Source: Jatrophihabitans sp964252635 (GTDB lineage: Bacteria > Actinomycetota > Actinomycetes > Mycobacteriales > Jatrophihabitantaceae). Taken from it: a stretch of 64,000 nt of DNA. Below, in pieces: positions 17,603-27,270 of the stretch (the first letter of the stretch is position 1; each line of letters begins with the position of its first letter). The DNA lies in assembly GCF_964252635.1 (NCBI RefSeq), contig NZ_CAXUNP010000009.1, forward strand, positions 1-64,000. The letters are read 5' to 3'. The notes below the pieces were generated by a model, which saw only the letters and a program-made list of their open reading frames with translations, had not been told where the DNA came from and searched no databases. A program made the translations under genes and the position numbers.

Positions 17603-17992
17603 TTAGTAGCCGTCCCTGACGGGCGGGTGGCCGATCGGGGGGGCCCACCCCGGCCGGGGGATCAGGCAGAACGGATGGCCGGCGGGGTCGGCGAAGACCG
17701 TGTCGGCGAGGCGACGGGCGCCCAGCGCCAGCACGGCGGTTGCTGCCTCGTCCACGTCGTCGACCATGACGTCGTGGTGCGCCTGCTGCCCCACGGCAGG
17801 GTCGGGCCAGGTGGGCGCCACATGGTCGGGAACGAGCTGGAACGCCAGGCCCGAGGTCGTGTCGTCGTCGGCCACGACGACGAAGTCGGGACTGTCGTGA
17901 GTGACGGGCTTGCGCAGCACCGCCGACCAGAACCGCCCCTCGGTGCGGGGGTCCCGGCAGTCGAGGATCAGATGGTGGAGGCGGCCGACCAC
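17603..17992 (-). CDS. VOC (glyoxalase/bleomycin-resistance-like) family protein
   Basis: A 129-residue protein with the two beta-alpha-beta-beta-beta units of the vicinal oxygen chelate fold: LHHLILDCRDP at the start, a central HHDVMVDDVDEA, and the C-terminal FADPAGHPFCLIPRPGW that contributes metal-ligand positions. Members range from glyoxalases to antibiotic-binding proteins; the residues visible do not decide a substrate. It lies between uvrC and an adenosine deaminase-family gene, with 10-base spacing on each side, so the three are probably cotranscribed. Confidence 0.88.
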   Translation of the reverse strand: MVGRLHHLILDCRDPRTEGRFWSAVLRKPVTHDSPDFVVVADDDTTSGLAFQLVPDHVAPTWPDPAVGQQAHHDVMVDDVDEAATAVLALGARRLADTVFADPAGHPFCLIPRPGWAPPIGHPPVRDGY

Positions 17993-18002
17993 GGCCTGAT
18001 CA

Positions 18003-19052
18003 TCATGGATGCGCGCCGGCCGCGCCAGACCGCCCCGTCACCGTGACGTAGTCGTCGATCTCGGCCAGCAGGGCCTGCTTGCCCGCCCCGTCCAGGAACG
18101 AGGCGCGCACCCCGGCCCGGGCCAGCTCGGCCACGCCGTCGGTGTCGAGCCCGAGCAGGTCCGCCGCGATCTCGTACTCGTGGTCGACGGTCGTCGAGAA
18201 CATCGGCGGGTCGTCGGAGTTGATCGTCACCGGGACCCCGGCGGCCACCAGAGTCGGCAACGGGTGCTCGGCCAGCGACGGCACCGAGCGGGTGCAGACG
18301 TTGGACGTCGGGCAGATCTCGAGCGGGACGCCGACCTCGGCCAGGTGGGCCATCAACCGGGGGTCCTGCGCGGCGGCGATGCCGTGCCCGATGCGCTCGG
18401 CGTGCAGGAAGTGCAGGGCGTCCCAGATCGTCTGCGGGCCGGTCGACTCCCCCGCGTGCGGGACGCTGTGCAGCCCCGCCGCGATGGCCGCCTCGAAGTG
18501 CGGCGCGAACTGCTCCCGGGGCACGCCGAGCTCCGGGCCGCCGAGCCCGAAGCTGACCAGCCCGTCGGGACGGACCCTGGTGGCAACGTCGAGGGTGATG
18601 TCGGCGGCCGGGACGCCCGCCTCCCCGGGAGTGTCGAAACACCAGGTCAGGGCCACCCCGAAGTCCGCCCGGGCCCGGACGCGGGCGTCCTCGACCGCTT
18701 CGCAGAACGCTTCCGCGGCGATGCCGCGCGCGATCGACGAGTACGGCGTCAGCGTCAGCTCCGCGTACCGCACCGACTGGGTGGCCAGCTCGCGGGCGAT
18801 CTCGTAGGTCAGGGTCCAGACGTCCTCGGGGTCGCGGATCAGGTCGACGACGGACAGGTAGGTCCTGATGAAGTGGGCGAAGTCGGTGAAGGTGAAGTAC
18901 TCGGCCAGCAACGCCGGGTCGGCGGGGACGTCGGTGGCGCCGGCGTGCCGGGCCGCGAGCTCCGCCACGATGCGGGGCGACGCCGACCCGACGTGGTGCA
19001 CATGCAGCTCGGCCTTGGGCAGTCCGGCCACGAACGTCTGCAGGTCGGTCAT
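18003..19052 (-). CDS. Adenosine deaminase-family amidohydrolase; possible 6-aminodeoxyfutalosine deaminase
   Basis: A 349-residue metal-dependent deaminase. Zinc ligands are seen as H17xH19 in AELHVHHVGS, the SVPHAGES motif, and NSDDPP near the C-terminus; the catalytic Glu is in HAGE. The second ligand motif reads HVHH and not the HxHLEG of classical adenosine deaminases. From memory this variant, with ASPRIV and FTFTDFAHFI, matches the Streptomyces group that includes enzymes deaminating 6-aminodeoxyfutalosine in the futalosine menaquinone pathway. Adenosine remains an alternative substrate. No other menaquinone gene is in view. Confidence 0.85.
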   Translation of the reverse strand: MTDLQTFVAGLPKAELHVHHVGSASPRIVAELAARHAGATDVPADPALLAEYFTFTDFAHFIRTYLSVVDLIRDPEDVWTLTYEIARELATQSVRYAELTLTPYSSIARGIAAEAFCEAVEDARVRARADFGVALTWCFDTPGEAGVPAADITLDVATRVRPDGLVSFGLGGPELGVPREQFAPHFEAAIAAGLHSVPHAGESTGPQTIWDALHFLHAERIGHGIAAAQDPRLMAHLAEVGVPLEICPTSNVCTRSVPSLAEHPLPTLVAAGVPVTINSDDPPMFSTTVDHEYEIAADLLGLDTDGVAELARAGVRASFLDGAGKQALLAEIDDYVTVTGRSGAAGAHP

Positions 19053-19100
19053 ACCTGTGAGTCTGACACAGGCGTGTCAGACCTTGCGGACCGAGCGGGA

Positions 19101-19754
19101 TCAGGCGTGCGTGGCGCGCCCGGCTCTGCTGGTACGCCGAACCCGGGCCCGAAGGGCACGGGACGCCACCGGGCCCAGATCGTCCATCACCTCGACCAGG
19201 ACGCCGAGCCGCTGCAGCGCATCGAGGGCCTGCTGGGCGCCGAGACGATCGATCCCGTCGTAGAGCTCGAGGCCGATGAACCCGGCACTGATGGCCCGCG
19301 CCAGGCCGGCCGGGTCGGCGATGTCCGCGAACGCCGACCCGACGAGCACCCGCCGCACCACCGACTCGATCTCCGCGTTCCAGGTGGACATCGCGTACCG
19401 GGCGGCCGAGGCCAGGACGTCGTCGCGCTGGGCGCCGGCCATCAACTGGGCCATCATCGCCACGTTGCCCAACCCGCGTTCACGCTCGTGCAGTTCGCGG
19501 CCCACCTCGAGCAGCTCAGCGAGCGAGCCGACCGCGGCGAACTGCTCGCGGTAGAACAGCACGCTGTCGTCGCACGCGCGCCGGCACGCCGTTTCGACCA
19601 ACTCCCCGACCGAGTTGAAGTGGTAGAAAACGAGCGCCTGGTTGACACCGGCGCGCGCGGCGATGGAGCGGGCCGACAGCGCGGCGATGCCGTCGTCGCG
19701 CAACGCGTCCTGAGCGGCCGTCAGCAACTTCGCCCGGGTGTCCGACCCCGTCAC
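19101..19754 (-). CDS. TetR-family transcriptional regulator
   Basis: A 217-residue regulator with an N-terminal helix-turn-helix (AQDALRDDGIAALSARSIAARAGVNQALVFYHFNSVGELV) and a variable ligand-binding C-terminus. GTG 19754 overlaps the stop of the upstream membrane protein gene (GTGA), so the two are translationally coupled. Two palindromes of the type TTGAGC-N4-GCTCAA flank the promoter of this operon at 20431-20480 and are the obvious autoregulatory operators. The ligand is unknown; the coupled membrane protein may be what it controls. Confidence 0.92.
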   Translation of the reverse strand: MTGSDTRAKLLTAAQDALRDDGIAALSARSIAARAGVNQALVFYHFNSVGELVETACRRACDDSVLFYREQFAAVGSLAELLEVGRELHERERGLGNVAMMAQLMAGAQRDDVLASAARYAMSTWNAEIESVVRRVLVGSAFADIADPAGLARAISAGFIGLELYDGIDRLGAQQALDALQRLGVLVEVMDDLGPVASRALRARVRRTSRAGRATHA

Positions 19755-20416
19755 CGCCGGGTCACGGCCTGCACGATGGCCGAGACCCCGGCCGCGATGA
19801 CGCCGCCGAGCAGGCCCACGGGTACGCCGAGAAGCGCCGCCTCGACCCCGGCGGCCACGACCGTCGACGGCGAGTCCCCGGCGGCGCCGACGACGAGCCC
19901 GACCATCGCTCCGGTGCCGGCCCCTGCTGCCGCGCCGCGACCCAGCCACTCGAGCACACCGGCCACCGCCGCGTCGGCCGCTGGACGCCGCACGAACGGC
20001 CGTCCAGGCGCCCACGGGTTGAACGCCGGGCGTCGGCCGAACGCCACCCGCGGCCCGACGACGGCACCGATCGCACCGCACGCGACGACGAACGCCAGGC
20101 CTACGAGCCCGGCCACGGGCACGCGCCCCACGAACAGCGCGGAACAGACCGCGGTCGAGGTGGCGCAGGAGATGCGCACAGCGGCCAGGTCGGCCTCGTC
20201 GGTGGCGATCAGGGACAGCACCACCCCGCCGGCGAGCCCCAGCGGAGCCCCGAACACGACCCCGATGACCGCTCCGAAGATCGTTCCGATGATGGGGAAG
20301 GCTGCCGTCCCGGCCAGACCCCCCAGGCAACAGCCGATGAGGGTGCCCCACCCCAGGCCACGCACGACCACGGGGAAGCGCCTGTCGAACCGGCTCGGTG
20401 CGTAGCTCGCCGTCAT
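19751..20416 (-). CDS. Glycine/alanine-rich integral membrane protein
   Basis: A 221-residue hydrophobic protein with about six predicted membrane segments, several rich in Gly (GWGTLIGCCLGGLAGTAAF, FGAVIGVVFGAPLGLAGGVV, GAGTGAMVGLVVGAAGDS, LGVPVGLLGGVIAAGVSAI). The internal pseudo-repetition of Gly-zipper-like helices suggests duplication. ATG 20416 is supported by AAGGGG 5 bases upstream; the longer frame from 20446 would put the operator inside the coding region. No known family recognised. It is cotranscribed with the TetR gene, so it may be an exporter component or a permeability-related protein (inference). Confidence 0.75.
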   Translation of the reverse strand: MTASYAPSRFDRRFPVVVRGLGWGTLIGCCLGGLAGTAAFPIIGTIFGAVIGVVFGAPLGLAGGVVLSLIATDEADLAAVRISCATSTAVCSALFVGRVPVAGLVGLAFVVACGAIGAVVGPRVAFGRRPAFNPWAPGRPFVRRPAADAAVAGVLEWLGRGAAAGAGTGAMVGLVVGAAGDSPSTVVAAGVEAALLGVPVGLLGGVIAAGVSAIVQAVTRR

Positions 20417-20430
20417 GTCAGCCCCTTCGT

Positions 20431-20446
20431 TTGAGCACCCGCTCAA
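20431..20446. promoter_or_regulatory. TetR-type operator, proximal copy
   Basis: TTGAGC-ACCC-GCTCAA, a perfect 6-bp inverted repeat with 4-base spacer, located at the expected transcription start of the membrane protein/TetR operon. Same half-sites as the distal copy at 20465, centre-to-centre distance 34 bp. Confidence 0.85.
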
Positions 20447-20451
20447 CCGCC

Positions 20452-20480
20452 AGTTAACCAGCTCTTGAGCGCTCGCTCAA
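20452..20480 (-). promoter_or_regulatory. Promoter of the membrane protein/TetR operon overlapping operators
   Basis: On the minus strand a -35 TTGAGC (20480-20475), a 17-base spacer and a -10 TTAACT (20457-20452) place the start near 20446, just inside the proximal operator. The -35 is itself half of the distal operator. Confidence 0.65.
20465..20480. promoter_or_regulatory. TetR-type operator, distal copy
   Basis: TTGAGC-GCTC-GCTCAA, same half-sites as at 20431. It overlaps the -35 of the minus-strand promoter and lies 52 bases upstream of the divergent acetyltransferase start (20532), so it could also affect that gene. Confidence 0.85.
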
Positions 20481-20531
20481 GTCGCGTCCGGCCGAATCCG
20501 GTGGCCGGTGTCCTGACGTCGCTCTAGCGTC

Positions 20532-21071
20532 ATGGACGTGACCAGCCCCGCCGAGCACCTCGTGTTGCGTCCGTTCACGCTGGAGGACGAGCAGGCGGCC
20601 CGCGCCGCCCACCGAGCCATGGCGAGCGAGGACTTCTCCTTCCTGCTCGAACAGACCGAGGGCGACTCCTGGTCGCAGTACCTCGACACCCTGGGCCGTG
20701 TCCGCCGAGGCGTGGGTCTCGCACCGGGCCGGGTGCCCGCGACGTTCCTGGTCGCTGAGGTGGGCGGGTGCATCGTCGGGAGGACGTCGATCCGGCACGA
20801 GCTCAACGACTGGCTGCTGGCCCGCGGCGGGCACATCGGCTACGGGGTGCTGCCCGGGGCGCGGCGCCGGGGGTACGCCACCGAGATCCTGCGGCAGAGC
20901 CTGGTGATCGCCCGTTCCTACGGCGTGCGCGAGGCGTTGCTCACGGTCGACGACGACAACGTCGGCTCGATCGCGGTGGTCGAGGCGGCCGGCGGGCGGC
21001 GTGATCCGGCCTGGCCCGGCGACGAGTTGGACGGCCGGCCCATCGGCCGCTATTGGATCCCGTTGCCGTGA
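20532..21071 (+). CDS. GNAT-family N-acetyltransferase
   Basis: A 179-residue acetyltransferase of the GCN5 fold. The acetyl-CoA binding motif appears as GYGVLPGARRRGYATEILR (about residues 102-120), preceded by beta strands with VGRTSIRHELN and followed by SIAVVEAAGG. Shape and length suit the GNAT group acting on small amines or protein N-termini. It is divergent from the TetR operon and overlaps a second GNAT gene by 4 bases (GTGA), so the two are coupled. Substrate unknown. Confidence 0.9.
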   Translation: MDVTSPAEHLVLRPFTLEDEQAARAAHRAMASEDFSFLLEQTEGDSWSQYLDTLGRVRRGVGLAPGRVPATFLVAEVGGCIVGRTSIRHELNDWLLARGGHIGYGVLPGARRRGYATEILRQSLVIARSYGVREALLTVDDDNVGSIAVVEAAGGRRDPAWPGDELDGRPIGRYWIPLP

Positions 21072-21556
21072 TCGTCCGCGATGCCTCCGATGACGACTGG
21101 CCGGCGATCTTCCCGATCTTCACCGAGGTCGTTCGTGCCGGCGAGACGTACACCTACCCCGAGGGGCTCGACAGTGCGGCGGCCCGGTCGCTGTGGATGC
21201 AGCCGCCACCGGCGCGGACGGTGGTCGCGGTCGAGGGCGGCCGCGTGCTCGGGTCGGCGACGACGGGCCCGAACCGCCCCGGCCGCGGGTCGCACATGGC
21301 GACGGCGAGCTTCATGGTCGACGCTGCGGCCCGCGGCCGGGGCGTCGGACGCACGCTCGGGGCGTGGGTCGTCCGGGCGGCGCGCGACGGCGGGTACCGC
21401 GGCATCCAGTTCAACGCGGTGGTCGAGACGAACACCGCGGCCGTCCACCTGTGGCAGTCGCTCGGCTTCGTGACCGTCGGCACCGTGCCCGGCGCGTTCC
21501 GCCGGCCCGACGGCAGCTACGTCGGCCTGCACGTCATGTACCTCGACCTGACGTGA
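21068..21556 (+). CDS. GNAT-family N-acetyltransferase
   Basis: A 162-residue acetyltransferase. The CoA-binding region reads FMVDAAARGRGVGRTLGAWVV (about residues 84-104), followed by NAVVETNTAAVHLWQSLGFVTVGTVPGAF, typical of the phosphinothricin-acetyltransferase-like GNATs. GTG 21068 overlaps the previous stop codon. The final codons and stop lie at the start of a 26-bp tandem duplication shared with the 3' end of uvrA. Confidence 0.9.
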   Translation: MIVRDASDDDWPAIFPIFTEVVRAGETYTYPEGLDSAAARSLWMQPPPARTVVAVEGGRVLGSATTGPNRPGRGSHMATASFMVDAAARGRGVGRTLGAWVVRAARDGGYRGIQFNAVVETNTAAVHLWQSLGFVTVGTVPGAFRRPDGSYVGLHVMYLDLT

Positions 21557-21585
21557 CCGTCAGGCGCTACGAGCCGACGTGACCG

Positions 21586-21601
<16 letters not shown>
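21550..21601. repeat. 26-bp tandem duplication across the GNAT stop and uvrA 3' end
   Basis: Two identical 26-bp units (21550-21575, 21576-21601) beginning GACGTGACCGTCAGGCGCTA. The first contains the GNAT stop codon and the second contains the uvrA stop codon in the opposite direction, so each gene has a second copy of the other's 3' end beside it. Confidence 0.92.
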
Positions 21602-24633
<3,032 letters not shown>

Positions 24634-24694
24634 TCGGCTTCTTTCGGGCAGCGTGGGTGGACGGCAGGGACGGGCGGGGTGACGGGACGTTCTC

Positions 24695-24717
24695 ACCCTA
24701 ATGACCGGGTACGACAC
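24695..24717 (-). promoter_or_regulatory. RecA-NDp/PafBC-like promoter of uvrA
   Basis: On the minus strand GTGTCGTAC, an 8-base spacer and TAGGGT match the spacing and the core of the LexA-independent mycobacterial DNA-damage promoter (TTGTCRGTG-N8-TANNNT, from established knowledge). Match is TGTCG plus TAnnnT; the last three bases of the upstream element differ. It lies 62 bases before the uvrA start. No LexA box (TCGAAC-N4-GTTCGA) is visible. Confidence 0.5.
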
Positions 24718-24758
24718 CGGCTCGGGCAACGCCCACCCTCGGTGGGTACAACCGGGCC

Positions 24759-25226
24759 ATGCCTCGATCTATTGCCACCAACACCCGCGTCGAGCTCCCG
24801 GAACTGCTGGACTTCCTGCGGCCGCGGCACCGGATGATCCTGGTCACTCGGCGCCGCGACGGCTCACCGCAGCTGTCCCCCGTCACGGCCGGGGTCGACG
24901 ACGGCGGCCGGATCGTGATCTCGACCTACCCCGAGCGGGCCAAGGTCACCAACCTGCGCCGGAGTGCCGAGTGCTCGGTGATGGTGCAGTCCGATGAGTG
25001 GAACGGGCCGTGGGTGCAGGTCGACGGCACCGCGGAGGTCCTCGACCTGCCGGACGCCCTGGACCCGCTGGTCGACTACTTCCGGGCCATCAGCGGCGAG
25101 CACCCCGACTGGGACGAGTACCGGCAGGCCATGACCGACCAGGGCAAGTCGCTGATCCGGATCACGCCGACCCGCTGGGGCCCGATCGCGACCGGCGGCT
25201 TCCCGGCCCGCCTCGCGAACGACTGA
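24759..25226 (+). CDS. PPOX-class (F420/flavin-dependent) oxidoreductase
   Basis: A 155-residue split-barrel protein of the pyridoxamine-phosphate-oxidase-like superfamily. MILVTRRRDGSPQLSPVTAGVDDGGRIVISTYPERAKVTNLRRS is the usual actinobacterial signature for the group that binds F420 or FMN, and the later WVQVDGTAEVLDLPDAL and YFRAISGEHPDWDEYRQAM fit. Residues do not fix cofactor or substrate. Divergent from uvrA with about 125 bases between starts. Confidence 0.88.
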   Translation: MPRSIATNTRVELPELLDFLRPRHRMILVTRRRDGSPQLSPVTAGVDDGGRIVISTYPERAKVTNLRRSAECSVMVQSDEWNGPWVQVDGTAEVLDLPDALDPLVDYFRAISGEHPDWDEYRQAMTDQGKSLIRITPTRWGPIATGGFPARLAND

Positions 25227-25243
25227 CCCCGTCGGTAGCGGCG

Positions 25244-25921
25244 TCAGGCGAGGGTCCAGTCGACCGGTTCGGCGCCCCGCTCGACCAGGGACGCGTTCGC
25301 CCGCGAAAAGGGTTTCGAGCCGAAGAAGCCCCGGTCGGCGGACATCGGGCTCGGGTGCACCGACTCGACACGCGGGGTATCGCCCAGCAGCGGTCGCAGG
25401 GTCTGCGCGTCCTTGCCCCACAGGATGGCGACGAGCGGACGGTCCCGCGCCACCAGCGCCCGGATCGCCTGGTCGGTGACGGCCTCCCAGCCCTTGCCGC
25501 GGTGCGACGCGGACGCCCCGGGCGCGACGGTGAGGCACCGGTTCAGCAGCAGCACCCCGTGCTGCGTCCAGGACGTCAGGTCGCCGTGCACGGGCGGCTC
25601 GACGCCGAGGTCGGAGCGCAGCTCGCGATAGATGTTGGTCAGGCTGCGCGGGATCGGCCGGACGTCGCGCTCGACGGCGAACGACAGCCCGATGGGGTGC
25701 CCCGGTGTCGGGTACGGGTCCTGGCCGACGATCAGCACCCGGACGTCGTCGAAGGGCTGCGTGAAGGCCCGCAGCACGTTCTCGCCGGCCGGCAGGTAGC
25801 GGCGACCGGCCGCGACCTCGTCGCGCAGGAACTGCCCCATGGCCGCGATGCGGTCGGCGACCGGCTCGAGCGCGACCGCCCAACCCGGGTCGAGGATCTC
25901 GCTCAGGGCGCGCGGCGTCAT
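25244..25921 (-). CDS. ung: Uracil-DNA glycosylase, family 1
   Basis: A 225-residue enzyme that excises uracil from DNA in base-excision repair. The catalytic motif GQDPYPTPGHPIGLSFAV (Asp activates water), the LLLNRCLTV strand, the HRGKGWEAVTD segment and the C-terminal HPSPMSADRGFFGSKPFSRAN DNA-intercalation motif are intact. Start at 25921; 68 bases separate it from the divergent transporter gene. Confidence 0.96.
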   Translation of the reverse strand: MTPRALSEILDPGWAVALEPVADRIAAMGQFLRDEVAAGRRYLPAGENVLRAFTQPFDDVRVLIVGQDPYPTPGHPIGLSFAVERDVRPIPRSLTNIYRELRSDLGVEPPVHGDLTSWTQHGVLLLNRCLTVAPGASASHRGKGWEAVTDQAIRALVARDRPLVAILWGKDAQTLRPLLGDTPRVESVHPSPMSADRGFFGSKPFSRANASLVERGAEPVDWTLA

Positions 25922-25989
25922 GTGCCGAACCTAGCCAGTGCCCCGACCGTCGGCGGCGGCCCCCGGTCGGCCCGCTCTACCGTCGACGA

Positions 25990-27270
25990 GTGACCGTCGC
26001 CCCGCCCCGGATCGCTGCCGGCACCCCGGAGCTGCGTCGTGTCCAGGTGGCGATGGTGTGCGCCGGCCTCGCCGCCTTCGCCCTGCTCTACGCCACGCAG
26101 GCCCTCTTGCCGGACATCGGCAGGACCTACGGGGTCGGCGCGACGGCCGCCAGCCTGACCGTGGCCGTGACCACGGGGACGCTGGCGCTCACCGTCCTGC
26201 CGATGTCGGCCTGCGCCGAGCGGGTGGGCCGCACGCGGGTGATGACCGTCGCGCTCGCCGTGGCCTGCCTGTCGGTCCTCGCCGGGTCCGCCGCACCCCA
26301 GCTCTGGATGCTGCTGGCCGCCCGCGCGGTCGACGGCCTGGCGCTCGCCGGGGTGGTCGCGGTCGCGATGGGCCACCTGGGCGCGGAGGTCGACGCCGAC
26401 GCCTCCGGCGCCGCGATCGGCGTGTACGTCTCGGGAACGACCGTCGGCGGTCTGCTCGGACGGTTGGTCCCCGCGGGCGTGGACGAGCTGGGTGGCTGGC
26501 GGATCAGCCTGGTCGTCCTGGCCGCGGTCGGCGCCGTGTGCACCCTGGTCTTCGCCCGGCTGGTGCCGCCGACCCGGCAGCGCCCTCCGAAGGTGCGTCC
26601 CGTGCACGGCATCGTCGTGCATCTGTTGGACCCCGGCATCGTCCGGCTCTGCCTCGTCGCGTTCCTGCTGATGGGTGGGTTCGTCGCCACCTACAACTAC
26701 CTGACCTTCCGGCTGGCCGACGCGCCGTTCGACCTGTCGACGTCGGTCATCGGGTTGGTCTTCCTCGCCTACCTGTCCGGCACCGTCAGCTCGACGCTCG
26801 CGGCCCGGATCGCGGCCCGCCACGGCCGCCGGACCGTTCTGCTGGCGTCGACCGCGGTGGCCCTGGCGGGTCTGCTCGTGACCCTGGCCGACGACCTGGT
26901 CGCCGTGCTCGTCGGCCTCGTCGTGTTCACGACCGGCTTCTTCGGCGCGCACTCGGTGGCCAGCGGCTGGATCGCCGGACGGGCCGTCGTGAACAAGTCG
27001 CACGCCTCGGCGCTGTACCTGCTCGCCTACTACCTCGGGTCGAGCATCGGCGGCACGGTCATCGGGCTGGCCTGGACGAGCGGCGGGTGGCCGGCCACGG
27101 TGGCCGCGGTCGGCGGCTGCTACGTCGCGGGTGCGATCGTGGCGGCCGGTCTCCGTGACACGTCTTCCGTCGACCCTAGGGACGCCACAGTTCGAGGCGC
27201 GGGATCCCCGGCGGGTCGAAGCCGAGGATCTGACCGTAGAAGGACAGTTCGGCCTCCCGCGAGTCGATGA
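25990..27270 (+). CDS. MFS transporter
   Basis: A 426-residue permease with 12 predicted membrane segments. The motif after helix 2 (SACAERVGRTRVMTVAL) corresponds to the MFS loop motif, and internal symmetry between the halves is visible (RIAARHGRRTVLLAST). The N-terminus resembles the YnfM/AraJ-type exporters. GTG start at 25990. The last 45 residues after the final helix are hydrophilic and overlap the opposite-strand S9 peptidase gene by 95 bases; a shorter tail in a close relative would suggest that this end is extended. Substrate unknown. Confidence 0.88.
   Translation: MTVAPPRIAAGTPELRRVQVAMVCAGLAAFALLYATQALLPDIGRTYGVGATAASLTVAVTTGTLALTVLPMSACAERVGRTRVMTVALAVACLSVLAGSAAPQLWMLLAARAVDGLALAGVVAVAMGHLGAEVDADASGAAIGVYVSGTTVGGLLGRLVPAGVDELGGWRISLVVLAAVGAVCTLVFARLVPPTRQRPPKVRPVHGIVVHLLDPGIVRLCLVAFLLMGGFVATYNYLTFRLADAPFDLSTSVIGLVFLAYLSGTVSSTLAARIAARHGRRTVLLASTAVALAGLLVTLADDLVAVLVGLVVFTTGFFGAHSVASGWIAGRAVVNKSHASALYLLAYYLGSSIGGTVIGLAWTSGGWPATVAAVGGCYVAGAIVAAGLRDTSSVDPRDATVRGAGSPAGRSRGSDRRRTVRPPASR

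Noticed and set aside
25922..25989. RecA-NDp promoter for ung
   Set aside because: TAGGTT is present but no matching upstream element at 8-base spacing.
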